From assembly GCF_900129865.1 (NCBI RefSeq), contig NZ_FQXD01000019.1:1-62809 (forward strand): a stretch of 62,809 bases of DNA. The letters are read 5' to 3'. Made by a program: the position numbers and the translations under genes. Origin of the DNA: Virgibacillus chiguensis (GTDB taxonomy: Bacteria; Bacillota; Bacilli; Bacillales; Amphibacillaceae). The notes under the pieces were generated by a model that was not told the DNA's origin, did not search any database, and saw only the letters and a list, made by a program, of their open reading frames with translations. This document shows, one piece after another, positions 28,304 through 37,393 of the stretch. Numbering within the stretch: position 1 is the first letter of the stretch; each line of letters opens with the position of its first letter.

Positions 28304-29117
28304 TTTTGTTTGCCCTCCCTTTTTTTGACTTTTTTTCAGGGGCTTTCAAACTTAATGATAGGTTCTTGTGTAATAAATCTCTTAGGCTTTCCTGACTTAG
28401 CTCTCTATGTAGCTCGCCATTTTTCGTGCAAGATATATCACCCGTTTCTTCGGATACTACAATGGTTAGCGCATCTGTAACCTCACTAATGCCCATTGCA
28501 GCACGGTGCCTTGTTCCTAACTCTTTGGAAATAAAAGGACTTTCCGACAAAGGCAAGTAGCATGCTGCAGCAATGATTTCGTCACCTTTTAAAATAACAG
28601 CACCATCATGCAATGGCGTGTTTGGTGTAAATATATTTGTTAACAGTTGATGTGTTAGTTTTCCATTAATGGGAATACCTGTTTCCGCATAGTCTCCTAT
28701 TCCTGTTTCACGCTCAATGGTGATCAACGCACCAATCCGACGTTTAGCCATGTAATTACAGGATTGGATAATGGCATCAATATTCTTTTCAATAATTTCT
28801 TCTTCCGAGCGGGCACTTCGTCCAAAAATATTACCGCGCCCTAATTGTTCCAATGCCCTACGCAACTCTGGTTGGAATAAAATAATAACCACGATAAGAC
28901 CCCAGTCAATCGCCTGGCTTGTAATCCAGCGCACTGTTTGTAAGTCCAAGACAATGCTTAACAACCACACTGCTAGTACCACTGCAATCCCTTTAAGAAG
29001 TTGAATAGCCTTCGTACCTCTTATCAGCATGATTAATTTATATAAAACATACCAGACGAGAGCGATATCTACGCCTATCCTAAGGAGCTGTATTAGGTCA
29101 AATCCCCCATCAAGCAT
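28296..29117 (-). CDS. cdaA: diadenylate cyclase
   Basis: Synthesises c-di-AMP from two ATP at the membrane. It has three N-terminal membrane helices (about 10-80) and a DAC domain with the DGA motif in PLHDGAVILKGD and RHRAAMGISE, both needed for catalysis. The start at 29117 (MLDGGFDL) has AGAGGA about 11 bp upstream and gives 273 residues, the usual CdaA length; the GTG nine bases earlier is too close to the site. First gene of the operon with cdaR and glmM. Confidence 0.97.
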   Translation of the reverse strand: MLDGGFDLIQLLRIGVDIALVWYVLYKLIMLIRGTKAIQLLKGIAVVLAVWLLSIVLDLQTVRWITSQAIDWGLIVVIILFQPELRRALEQLGRGNIFGRSARSEEEIIEKNIDAIIQSCNYMAKRRIGALITIERETGIGDYAETGIPINGKLTHQLLTNIFTPNTPLHDGAVILKGDEIIAAACYLPLSESPFISKELGTRHRAAMGISEVTDALTIVVSEETGDISCTKNGELHRELSQESLRDLLHKNLSLSLKAPEKKSKKGRANKNG

Positions 29118-29200
29118 GATGTACACATCCTCTACAGTAATTTCTTATTGCACGTTATATTCAAGCATATAATATAATGCTTCATTTCATCTAATTTTGT

Positions 29201-29270
29201 TAGAAAAACTTGGCTTGTCGCCAAGTCTTATAATATAAACCCTAGACACCTTTATGCTTTCCTATAGTGT
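29201..29270 (+). repeat. short AT-rich intergenic repeat, copy e
   Basis: Best-preserved copy: AGAAAAACTTGGCTTGTCGC with CTTGGC/GCCAAG hairpin, then CTTTATGCTTTCCTATAGTG. It lies 84 bp upstream of cdaA. Confidence 0.6.
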
Positions 29271-29514
29271 AAAACTCGATTCTATTAGCGAAGTTTTAAT
29301 ATAAAAAAGGTGTAATTTCCTTCTGCTATACACGTTACATTTTACACTTTTCTTATAGTGAAAAATAAGACTATATAGCATTCCTATTGTAACATAAAAG
29401 ATCCAATAAGATGTAAGATTTTATCAGGACACTTTTAGAAAAACATGTCTATGGATAACCCGAGTCTATATGGCGGAAAAAGCCATCATTTACTATACTT
29501 ATCGTACAATAAAA

Positions 29515-29544
29515 AACCTGAATTCGGTTTTCCGTTTTCAGGTT
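29515..29544 (-). terminator. rho-independent terminator of sigW-rsiW
   Basis: Stem AACCTGAA/TTCAGGTT (29515-29522 with 29537-29544), followed on the minus strand by TTTTTTATTG. It lies 11 bp past the rsiW stop. Confidence 0.8.
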
Positions 29545-29554
29545 CATCATCCTA

Positions 29555-30196
29555 TTAAAATGAGAAGATATTTTCGAACAATTCCTTAATGGAATACCAC
29601 ACCCACTCAAACATTTGATCTACATGTTCTATCTCTCCATTGATTTCACCAACAGAAGCCATCAAGCCATCACCTTCTATCGGTTCTTCAATGAGCTCAC
29701 CATTAATTAACGTAACATTTCCATCAATCGTCCCGTTAATAATGAGGTCGCCATTTTTTACGACTAAGTCCCCTTCAACCGTCACATCAGCAGGTACAAT
29801 TACCGTATCCCCTTGAATAACTAAATTATCCTGTTTAGAGACACTTAACTGATTATCTTGATTCCATACTGAAAACATACCGCTAATCATAAAAATAAAA
29901 AATATCGCTGCCGCAGTTAAAATTGGATGGGATTTAAACCATCTTCTATATTTAAATCGCTTCCGCTCTGTCGGAAGGTTATTCATCACATTTGCAGTGA
30001 AATTAGCAGGGGCTTTTATTTGTTCTGTGCTTTGCAAAAGTGTAATCGTACGTTTCAATTCGTGAAAATGTTTTTGACACGCCTCGCAATTCTCCAAATG
30101 CGCACTGAGCGCCTGCTCCTGCTCTTTTGTAATATCTCCATCTAAATAACAATGCATCAATTCTACTGCTTCTTTATTACAATTCAAGTGAGTCAC
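29555..30196 (-). CDS. rsiW: anti-sigma-W factor
   Basis: A 213-residue membrane anti-sigma factor. The N-terminal zinc-binding anti-sigma domain has [11 protein letters not shown] and [15 protein letters not shown] (His-x3-Cys-x2-Cys). One membrane helix lies near residue 90-110 ([20 protein letters not shown]), and an outside domain follows with repeated turns like [20 protein letters not shown]. In Bacillus it is cut by PrsW and RasP under envelope stress to free SigW. It lies 6 bp after sigW in one operon. Confidence 0.95.
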   Translation of the reverse strand: MTHLNCNKEAVELMHCYLDGDITKEQEQALSAHLENCEACQKHFHELKRTITLLQSTEQIKAPANFTANVMNNLPTERKRFKYRRWFKSHPILTAAAIFFIFMISGMFSVWNQDNQLSVSKQDNLVIQGDTVIVPADVTVEGDLVVKNGDLIINGTIDGNVTLINGELIEEPIEGDGLMASVGEINGEIEHVDQMFEWVWYSIKELFENIFSF

Positions 30197-30202
30197 ACTC
30201 CT

Positions 30203-30766
30203 TTACACGTGACGAAGCTTTTTCCTTAAGGTTTCCCTTCCACGATGAATACGGGTTTTTACAGTCCCAAGTGGAATATCCAGAATTTCACTAATTTCCT
30301 GAAGGGAAAATTCTTCAATATACCGCAACATTATGATACTGCGATACTTCGGAGGAAGCTGTGAAATTTCGTAATGAATATAGCGTTTAAGCTCAATTCC
30401 TTCGACTTCTTCTTCTGGTAGTCTCCCCTTATCAGCTATCTGGGAATACATATTCAATCCTTCCGTTCCTTTTACCTCTGCATCTAGATAATGATCTGGT
30501 TTTCGTTTACGAATACGGTCTATCGTTAAATTCGTTGCAATTCGATATAACCACGTCGAAAATTTCCTTTGATCATCAAAAGAATGGATATTGACATATG
30601 CACGAATAAAAGCCTCTTGCGCTATATCTTCCGCCTCGTGTGCATTACCAAGCATGCGAAAACAGTGCTGGTAGATCCTATTTTGAAAGAATGAGACCAC
30701 ATCTTCAAAAGCGGATTGATCTCCTTTTTTCACTTGTTTAATTCTATCTTTAATCATTTCATCCAT
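30203..30766 (-). CDS. sigW: ECF sigma factor SigW
   Basis: A 187-residue ECF sigma factor. Region 2 has AHEAEDIAQEAFIRAYVNIH and FSTWLYRIATNLTIDRIRKR; region 4 has LPPKYRSIIMLRYIEEFSLQ and GTVKTRIHRGRETLRKKLR. SigW directs genes for envelope stress and resistance to antimicrobial peptides and bacteriocins. It is followed by rsiW and preceded by a SigW-type promoter, so it is autoregulated. Confidence 0.96.
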   Translation of the reverse strand: MDEMIKDRIKQVKKGDQSAFEDVVSFFQNRIYQHCFRMLGNAHEAEDIAQEAFIRAYVNIHSFDDQRKFSTWLYRIATNLTIDRIRKRKPDHYLDAEVKGTEGLNMYSQIADKGRLPEEEVEGIELKRYIHYEISQLPPKYRSIIMLRYIEEFSLQEISEILDIPLGTVKTRIHRGRETLRKKLRHV

Positions 30767-30801
30767 ATTGGTACCTCCGCTTTACTATGCGGTAATATTG
30801 T

Positions 30802-30828
30802 TACGATTTAACCGATCAATAGGTTTCA
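30802..30828 (-). promoter_or_regulatory. SigW-type autoregulatory promoter
   Basis: Minus strand: -35 TGAAAC (30828-30823), 17-bp spacer, -10 CGTA (30805-30802), 36 bp upstream of the sigW start. It matches the SigW consensus TGAAAC-N16/17-CGTA. Confidence 0.85.
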
Positions 30829-30912
30829 AAAAAAAATAATAAAATGTAAATATTTATGATTGCAAATTTCCGACTACTATCCTACCATTATACTAGATAG
30901 GAGGATAGATTT

Positions 30913-31080
30913 GTGAGTAATTCTAAATTATTGGAAAGAATTGAAATGAAAAGAGAAAAAATGCTCTCTCTCAGTAACTCGCATGCATTGACCTCTGAAG
31001 CAGTAATTAACTCAAGTATTGAATTAGATGCATTAATCTTGGAATATGTAACAACAACGAACTACAACAGGAAAAATTAA
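30913..31080 (+). CDS. Spo0E-like aspartyl-phosphate phosphatase, 55 aa
   Basis: A small protein starting at GTG, 8 bp after AGGAGG. It has the Spo0E family pattern: LLERIEMKREKMLSLSN helix, a short turn, then SEAVINSSIELDALILEYVT with the SxxLDxLI signature. Family members dephosphorylate Spo0A~P and delay sporulation. It is convergent with arginase and divergent from sigW. It ends with its own terminator. The family call is strong for so short a protein because the signature is complete. Confidence 0.85.
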   Translation: MSNSKLLERIEMKREKMLSLSNSHALTSEAVINSSIELDALILEYVTTTNYNRKN

Positions 31081-31151
31081 CAAAACACGACTACAAAAAA
31101 ATAACACTTCTTCGTACGATTATGAAATTTAAAAAGAGAGACTATAGGGTA

Positions 31152-31179
31152 AAAAAGACATGAAAAATCATGTCTTTTT
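31152..31179. terminator. bidirectional terminator between spo0E-like gene and arginase
   Basis: Perfect stem AAAAAGACATG/CATGTCTTTTT with a 6-base loop and T runs on both strands. It serves both convergent genes. Confidence 0.85.
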
Positions 31180-31202
31180 ATTTTAACATATTTTTACAAA
31201 CT

Positions 31203-32105
31203 TCACTTTAATTTTTCACCAAATAATGATCCCATTAAACCGACAGCAAGTGCTGCCGTTTTATTTTTCTCATCTAAGATTGGGTTGACTTCCACAAATT
31301 CGGCGGACGTAATGATTCCTGCCTCTGCTAACATTTCCATAGCTAAATGGCTTTCGCGATAAGTCATACCACCAATAACTGGTGTACCTACTCCTGGCGC
31401 CTCAGACGGATCAAGACCATCTAAGTCTACACTTACATGCACCCCATCAGTACGAGGGCTTAAATAAGCAACCGCTTTCTCGATGACGTTCGACATGCCT
31501 ATTCGATCTACTTCATGCATAGTATAAACATGTATTCCCTTCTCGCGTATTAACTCTCTCTCGCCAGGATCAAGGGAACGAGCTCCAATAATAACAATGT
31601 TTTCCGGCTTTACCTTAGGTGAGTACCCTGCAATCGACGTTAATTCTTCATGACCGAAGCCTAAGCTTACAGCAAGTGGCATTCCATGAATGTTACCTGA
31701 TGGAGATGTCTCCGTCGTATTCAAATCCCCATGCGCATCATACCAAATAACTCCAAGCTGTTCATAATGTTTAGCAATCCCAGCTAAACTTCCAATAGCA
31801 ATGCTATGGTCACCCCCAAAAACTAACGGAAAATGCCCTTTTTCTATTGTTTGATCAACCATCGTTGCTAATTTTTCATTTGCTTCAACTACTTGAGGTA
31901 AATTCTTTAGTTGATAACTTTGTCTGGCTGCTTGTTTGTCAGGTCGAGTAATACCAATGTCACCATAATCATGTAACGTATACCCCAATGCTTCTAACCT
32001 TTGCACCGCTCCAGCATAACGCATTGCACTCGGCCCCATATCTACCCCACGTCTGCTCTGCCCCAAATCCATCGGAACCCCAATAATTGATATCGTTGAT
32101 TTCAT
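31203..32105 (-). CDS. rocF: arginase
   Basis: Hydrolyses arginine to ornithine and urea. The 300-residue protein starts MKSTISIIGVPMDLGQ (GGAGG 9 bp upstream); longer readings add an unlikely N-terminus. The manganese ligands are in GGDHSIAIGS, WYDAHGDLN and SVDLDGLDPSEAPGVG, and the substrate loop SGNIHGMPLA is that of arginase rather than agmatinase. It is a single gene here, without the roc genes of the arginine pathway. Confidence 0.94.
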   Translation of the reverse strand: MKSTISIIGVPMDLGQSRRGVDMGPSAMRYAGAVQRLEALGYTLHDYGDIGITRPDKQAARQSYQLKNLPQVVEANEKLATMVDQTIEKGHFPLVFGGDHSIAIGSLAGIAKHYEQLGVIWYDAHGDLNTTETSPSGNIHGMPLAVSLGFGHEELTSIAGYSPKVKPENIVIIGARSLDPGERELIREKGIHVYTMHEVDRIGMSNVIEKAVAYLSPRTDGVHVSVDLDGLDPSEAPGVGTPVIGGMTYRESHLAMEMLAEAGIITSAEFVEVNPILDEKNKTAALAVGLMGSLFGEKLK

Positions 32106-32287
32106 GAAAAAATGCCTCCCTTCTCCTTTATTGTAGACAAACGAAAGGTTATGACTCAACTCAACAAAAAATTGCATATATATGCAAAATTCTTATAAAA
32201 AACAACGAGCAACCACATTGTACATGGCTGCCCGTTGCTATTATAGCGTATAAAACTCTTTTTTCACTTACGTTACCTTTATTAATG

Positions 32288-32519
32288 TCAACTCCCCTCT
32301 GAAACAATTGCTACAAGTACCACTTCCTCACCTACATGATATTGTTCTCTTATTCGAGCATGAGAATAATGACTGCCCACTTACTTCAATGGAATAATGA
32401 TATTCTTTTCCTTGAAATTGCTTTGTTTTAATTGTACCCGGCGATAACTCCTTTACTCTGGCCTTAAAATATACATTTGTTCCCTTTTTATCGCCTTTGC
32501 TATTCCCCAATCTTTCCAA
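32288..32519 (-). pseudogene. small gene coupled to surE, frameshifted
   Basis: A TTG start at 32519 lies just past the surE stop, with AAGGAAAGG inside the surE end serving as ribosome site. It encodes KGTNVYFKARVKELSPGTIK and more, then the frame breaks near 32380; the shifted frame goes on with HARIREQYHVGEEVVLVAIV to a stop at 32288. Joined, it would be about 75 residues with a pattern like a TOBE-type small ligand domain. No function is claimed. It may be translationally coupled to surE. Confidence 0.4.
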
Positions 32520-32520
32520 G

Positions 32521-33291
32521 TTACCTTTCCTTAAAATACTGAAACCACCGAGTAAGTTGATCAATTCTTCTTTTCTTTGTGTGTACTAACTCTATAGGGG
32601 AAATGGTAATAAACCCTTGCCGCAACAGATCATAATCGGTACCTTCATTAAGCTCTAATTCATGGTAATTGTCTTTTAACCAGTAATATATTTGACCATG
32701 TGGGTCATTTAACCCCGTAAAGTTATATCGAGAGACGGTTAAATCCATGGGCACAACGCGCACTCCTTTACACAACTCTTTCGTTGTATAAGGAAGATTA
32801 ACATTTAACATCAAATTTTTTGGAAGCTTATTTTGAATAATCACTTCTAGGACTTGATAAGATAATTGTTTAACGATGTCGAATTTTATTTTTCTGCTAT
32901 CAAATGTCTCTAACGATACAGATATTAAAGGCGCTTGATATAACATCGCTTCTTGTGCAGCGGCAATTGTTCCTGAATAATATAAATCCCTACCGACGTT
33001 AGGACCAATATTAATACCATAAAATACGATATCTGGCTCACCTTCTAACACATCCATCCCAATTTTTACACAATCTGCGGGCGATCCATTGACGGCATAG
33101 GTTTCTGCCGTAGAGGACAAGTCTACTTTTTTTAAATTTAATGGTTGACGTAATGTGATTTTATGACTATAGGCACTCTTTTCCGTTTCTGGACAAATTA
33201 CGATTACCTTACCGAAATGGGAAAGCAACTCAGCTAACGCCTTCACACCTGGTGCAAAAATGCCATCATCATTTGTAATTAATATGTTCAA
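32521..33291 (-). CDS. surE: 5'/3'-nucleotidase SurE
   Basis: A 256-residue metal-dependent phosphatase that acts on nucleoside monophosphates. It starts MNILITNDDGIFAPGVKALA with the DD metal ligands, has SGTIAAAQEAM and NGSPADCVKIGMD, and GINIGPNVGRDLYYSGT that completes the active site. Length matches the family. Downstream is a small coupled frame, and the region upstream holds a broken PHP gene. Confidence 0.95.
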   Translation of the reverse strand: MNILITNDDGIFAPGVKALAELLSHFGKVIVICPETEKSAYSHKITLRQPLNLKKVDLSSTAETYAVNGSPADCVKIGMDVLEGEPDIVFYGINIGPNVGRDLYYSGTIAAAQEAMLYQAPLISVSLETFDSRKIKFDIVKQLSYQVLEVIIQNKLPKNLMLNVNLPYTTKELCKGVRVVPMDLTVSRYNFTGLNDPHGQIYYWLKDNYHELELNEGTDYDLLRQGFITISPIELVHTKKRRIDQLTRWFQYFKER

Positions 33292-33394
33292 ACATCTATC
33301 TTCCTTTCAAGCCAGTGATAATGATTCAAATACGCTATATGTTGTTTTCAAAATGCTAATTCCATTGTTCTACCCATACCTTCTAACACAATCG

Positions 33395-33745
33395 GATTAT
33401 CAAGCTTACTAAAATAACATCTGCTAAGGGGATCGCATATCCTACATCGTTTAATTGAGAAACGATTTTCGCAGCCCATTTAATACGCAGTTTTGTCCTT
33501 CAATAGATGTGCTCGGTCATTTTAGATGTGATCGAAGCAATAACCTAAAATATGCAATTCACTGTCGATACCATCCGTATTAAGCTCTATTCCTGGGATC
33601 AACAACGATATTCCTACATGCTTTTCTTCAGTAAAAGCAGTACGATACGCACCGATGGCGTCATGATCTGTTATCGACAAAATCCGCACCCCTTTTGGAG
33701 TTAAAGCACCATCTGAAAAGGTGGAATGTATATGTAGCTCTGTCT
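33395..33745 (-). pseudogene. PHP-domain phosphoesterase remnant
   Basis: The minus strand encodes TELHIHSTFSDGALTPKGVR, then ILSITDHDAIGAYRTAF and IPGIELNTDGIDSELHILGY, the metal-binding motifs of PHP phosphoesterases (TrpH/YciV type), then stops near 33525. Further pieces of the C-terminal part (WAAKIVSQLNDVGYAIPLAD) follow in another frame toward 33395. There is no proper start. The rest of 33292-34160 shows no other gene. Confidence 0.7.
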
Positions 33746-34162
33746 TTATCTAACTTCCTACCTCGTTTAATGCCTACTTTAAGTATAGTTAACAATTATG
33801 AAGGAAGATTAAAGACAAAATTAAATAACAACTACATTTGTGTAAACAAACGTTAACATCCCATGATACCTCCTAAATAATGGGATTCCTCCACAAAGGC
33901 ATGCCTGCTAGATTTTTTACCTTTATTCTATATTGGAGATTTTTACTATTAAATGAATGTAAATCTTTTACAAAAAATTAATATCACGCTATTTTTTTAC
34001 GCTTTGAATGTAAATTTTAAAATGAGGTTGTAAACATGACAAAGTATGCCCTATTGTAGGAAAGTAAAGAAGGACGATGCATGAAGAAAACACATGTAAC
34101 TCATGCGAACCTCACTGATTCTAAGTGGGTTTTATTCCTATATAGGAATAAAATACGAACAC

Positions 34163-34206
34163 AAAAAGCGCATGGTGTTGTCCACGTGCAACATCCATGC
34201 GCTTTT
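34163..34206 (-). terminator. rho-independent terminator of the mevalonate operon
   Basis: Strong hairpin AAAAGCGCATGG…CCATGCGCTTTT with GTTG/CAAC inside it, directly past the pmk stop at 34208. T run on the minus strand. Confidence 0.9.
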
Positions 34207-34207
34207 A

Positions 34208-35332
34208 TCATTTCATTTCATTTATATGTTCGATGTCACTGACCATTGCTCCATGCGGATAGGGATGTAACGCGAGTGGCTTTATCCCTGCTTTTTCCCA
34301 AGCTACGAAAACATCCTCCGCAGCTTGTTTAGAAGGCATAAAAGCAATGCCACAATCGCCTCCACCAGCTCCAGAAGGCTTCCCTGAACCTCCAAATTGT
34401 TCCGCTATATCACAGAGTGTCGTTAATAACGGCGTTTCAATAGCTACATTTGCATCCCTTCCAACAGTCGCTAGCGCGTGACGATTTTCTTTTATCCCTT
34501 GAAGCAATAACTGCGGGTTGTTTTGCTTCATTCCTGCCAATACATTCGCAATCGCCTGCTCACTATGCCTAATAAAGCTAGTAAATTGTTTAGAATTGGT
34601 TGTCTTTAACTTTAAAATTTGCTCCACCAGCTTTTTGGTAGAAGCTGGTTTTCCTGTCCAACCGATACAAACATGAACAGAGTCCGGCAATGAAATAGGC
34701 TCCAAAGAAGCATACTTCCAATCTCGATGAATGAGCTCCGTTAATGTTTGTGATTCCTCGTACGCTTGACGAAGCCATTCCGCCTGAAATGAGGAATAGT
34801 TTAGGAAACCACCATAAGAAGAAGCAGCGACATCGGCTCCCGAACCGTTACCTTGCGTTACAACATGAGCAATCGCTGCTAATTGATAAATGAGCTTTGC
34901 TTCTGGTTTCTTAGGCATAAACTTATTTAAAATAGCGGAAATAACAGATGTAGATACAGCAGCGCTTGATCCTAAGCCATATTTCACCCCTGATTCATCA
35001 TCAAGTTCGCTTTTGATCGTTAATTCAAAAGGGGGTATCGCAATATGCTGTTCATTTAAATAGTTACATGCTGTTGTCATAGATGCTTGAACAAATGTCG
35101 TTCTTTTATCTTTAGAGTCAAGTTCAACTTTATCCCCGTTATATTCCCAACCTATATGTTGTAATTGGAAATCCATTAAATGTAAACTGTTTGTTGCACT
35201 ATCTTTTATCGTTGCATAAACAAAACGATCTACAGCCATTACAACTAATTGTTGATACGGCTGTAGTACAGCAAACTCCCCCGCAACCATTAACTTTCCA
35301 GGGGTTTTAATTATCATAGATGATTGTGGCAA
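34208..35332 (-). CDS. pmk: phosphomevalonate kinase
   Basis: Phosphorylates mevalonate-5-phosphate to the diphosphate. The 374-residue GHMP kinase has an N-terminal TPGKLMVAGEFAVLQPYQQL, the ATP loop KYGLGSSAAVSTSVISA and a C-terminal KPSGAGGGDCGIAF. It starts at TTG 9 bp after AGGGG, which overlaps the mvaD stop. The last gene of mvaA-mvk-mvaD-pmk. This is the Gram-positive (MvaK2-type) enzyme. Confidence 0.95.
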   Translation of the reverse strand: MPQSSMIIKTPGKLMVAGEFAVLQPYQQLVVMAVDRFVYATIKDSATNSLHLMDFQLQHIGWEYNGDKVELDSKDKRTTFVQASMTTACNYLNEQHIAIPPFELTIKSELDDESGVKYGLGSSAAVSTSVISAILNKFMPKKPEAKLIYQLAAIAHVVTQGNGSGADVAASSYGGFLNYSSFQAEWLRQAYEESQTLTELIHRDWKYASLEPISLPDSVHVCIGWTGKPASTKKLVEQILKLKTTNSKQFTSFIRHSEQAIANVLAGMKQNNPQLLLQGIKENRHALATVGRDANVAIETPLLTTLCDIAEQFGGSGKPSGAGGGDCGIAFMPSKQAAEDVFVAWEKAGIKPLALHPYPHGAMVSDIEHINEMK

Positions 35333-35344
35333 TAGATTCAGCCC

Positions 35345-36319
35345 CTATATATACGTAATCCCTTGACCTGATTTACTCAAACGAATATCAGTGACACCTT
35401 GTAATTCTCGCAATGTTTGTTCAATATATGCTTCATGCTCAGGTAAATAAAGCACCTTTACATTAGGACCAGCATCAATCGTAAAATAAACAGGTATACC
35501 TTGTGAGCGCATTTCCCAAACTTTTTGCATCACTACTAGCGTCGTGTCATGCCAATATGTAAATGGGGGTTTTGCACCTAACGTCGTCGCATGCATCTTC
35601 ATACAGTTTGCCTCAGCAATTTCACCGACTTTTTGAAAATCACGAGCTTTAATTCCTTGTTTTATTTCCGCTAAATCATAGGAAATACTATCCAGCCAGC
35701 CTTGAAAAAATGGCGATGTCTCAACTGTTCTACGCATTCCTGCACGACTAGAAACACTTTTTTTCGTCGCAGATAACACCACAGCCGCTACACGAATATC
35801 CCAATAATTTGCTGGAGCAATAGGTATAGCGTAAGAATCTTCTCCGTCTTCACGCATCCCCATTTCCCACTCTGCAAAACCACCATAAATAGATCTACAA
35901 GCTGACCCGGAGCCTCGACGAGTTAATCTAGAGAGCTCTTTCTCGGATAAATGTAAACCTATGGCTTTCGATCCAGCGGCTGCTAACGCAGCAAACCCAG
36001 AAGCAGAGGAGGCAAAACCGGCAGCAGTTGGCACTTCATTCACCGATGTTACATTAGCAAATAGCTGTTTACCTGCCATTTGTCTTATAATATCAAGAAA
36101 TGCCGTTACCCGACTGTACTGCTCTCCAGATGCGATTTGCTCATCTAACATGAATTGATCTTGGGAAAGCGATTCATCAAATTCCACTGTCGTTGTAGTA
36201 TAATAGCCATCTAAAGTAAGTGACAAGCTATTATTCGTAGGTAAGATAATCGCTTCATTTCGCTTTCCCCAATATTTAATAAGGGCAATATTTGTATGCG
36301 CCTTTGCAGTTGCTTTCAT
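35345..36319 (-). CDS. mvaD: diphosphomevalonate decarboxylase
   Basis: Makes isopentenyl diphosphate from mevalonate diphosphate. The 324-residue protein has KAHTNIALIKYWGKRNE, the substrate segment LPTNNSLSLTLDG, the ATP loop AAGFASSASGFAALA and the catalytic Asp in TIDAGPNVKVLYL. The second ATG (36319) is preferred because AAGGGG lies 7 bp upstream of it. A copy of the short repeat fills the 100-bp space between this gene and mvk. Confidence 0.96.
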   Translation of the reverse strand: MKATAKAHTNIALIKYWGKRNEAIILPTNNSLSLTLDGYYTTTTVEFDESLSQDQFMLDEQIASGEQYSRVTAFLDIIRQMAGKQLFANVTSVNEVPTAAGFASSASGFAALAAAGSKAIGLHLSEKELSRLTRRGSGSACRSIYGGFAEWEMGMREDGEDSYAIPIAPANYWDIRVAAVVLSATKKSVSSRAGMRRTVETSPFFQGWLDSISYDLAEIKQGIKARDFQKVGEIAEANCMKMHATTLGAKPPFTYWHDTTLVVMQKVWEMRSQGIPVYFTIDAGPNVKVLYLPEHEAYIEQTLRELQGVTDIRLSKSGQGITYI

Positions 36320-36348
36320 GGTCATTCCCCTTCTGTTTAAGCTCTTCT

Positions 36349-36420
36349 TAGAAAAACTTGACTATCGCCAAAGTTTTTATGGTGATAAAACGCCGATACG
36401 ATAAATATTTTCCTACAGTG
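36349..36420 (+). repeat. short AT-rich intergenic repeat, copy d
   Basis: AGAAAAACTTGACTATCGCC, then TTTTTATGGTGATAAAACGC and TATTTTCCTACAGTG. It lies inside the mevalonate operon, 30 bp upstream of mvaD, and antisense to it. Confidence 0.6.
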
Positions 36421-36424
36421 GAGC

Positions 36425-37393
36425 TTAATGATCTTGGCTCTCTTTCAACACAAATGGCCATACTGCATGTGCGCCGAATTTTCTCAATTTCTCCGCTAAT
36501 TGTCTGGAATGAACTTCATTTTGGGCAAGGGCAATGATGCAGCCGCCATTACCTCCGCCGGTTAACTTAGCTCCGAGCGCGCCTTCTTGTCTGGCAAAAT
36601 CGATTAAACGATTCAACCCAGTGTCGCTAACACCTAAAGCTTCCAATTCTTTTTGCGCTTCATTTAGCATATGCCCTAAAATATGCTTTCCTTTTTTCTC
36701 CAAAGCCTGTTTTGCATCATGCGTCAGTTTTCCGATTCGTTCTAGTTTACGCTGAATTCGTCTTGGCGCGGTTTTTAATAAATTTGCTACGGACTCCACT
36801 GCTAGACGCGTATCTCCTACACGACCAGAATCCGCTACAACAAAATGAAAGTCCTCACTTAAGTGAATAAAATCAATCGGGTGTTCCTTTTCATACCAGA
36901 CAGGGGACTGAGATGTGATCGTCAATGTATCAATCCCTGACGGAGCTCCATGTGCAAACGTCTCCGCTATATTCGCCAGTTGCAGTAATTCTTCATCTGT
37001 ATAATCCTCATCAAAATAAGCAAATAAGGAGCGGACTACGGATATCGCCACAGAAGCACTGGAACCTAACCCCTTACCAGGTGGGATCGTTGATGTAATG
37101 CGTATAATCATATCCTCACAAGCTATATTTAAATACTCCATCGTACCTTCAATGCATTTTACAATACCCTCTAATGATTCTGGAGCATCAGCAATAGAGC
37201 CATGATAGAAAGTTGTATCAATCTTGACCGGTCCTGGGAAATGTTCAACGGCAGTCTCTACACCTACCAATGGAAATGGAATAGCAATAGCCGGTTGTCC
37301 GTGTACAACTGCATGCTCTCCAATTAAAATTAGTTTACTATAAGCTACACCGATAGCTGTTTTTTCTGTGGTTGTTACTTTTTCTGCACTCAT
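36425..37393 (-). CDS. mvk: mevalonate kinase
   Basis: Phosphorylates mevalonate with ATP. The 322-residue GHMP kinase has SKLILIGEHAVVHGQPAIAI, the ATP loop PPGKGLGSSASVAISVVRS, the catalytic Asp segment APSGIDTLT and the C-terminal GAKLTGGGNGGCIIAL. The start overlaps the mvaA stop by 4 bp (ATGA), so translation is coupled. Confidence 0.95.
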   Translation of the reverse strand: MSAEKVTTTEKTAIGVAYSKLILIGEHAVVHGQPAIAIPFPLVGVETAVEHFPGPVKIDTTFYHGSIADAPESLEGIVKCIEGTMEYLNIACEDMIIRITSTIPPGKGLGSSASVAISVVRSLFAYFDEDYTDEELLQLANIAETFAHGAPSGIDTLTITSQSPVWYEKEHPIDFIHLSEDFHFVVADSGRVGDTRLAVESVANLLKTAPRRIQRKLERIGKLTHDAKQALEKKGKHILGHMLNEAQKELEALGVSDTGLNRLIDFARQEGALGAKLTGGGNGGCIIALAQNEVHSRQLAEKLRKFGAHAVWPFVLKESQDH

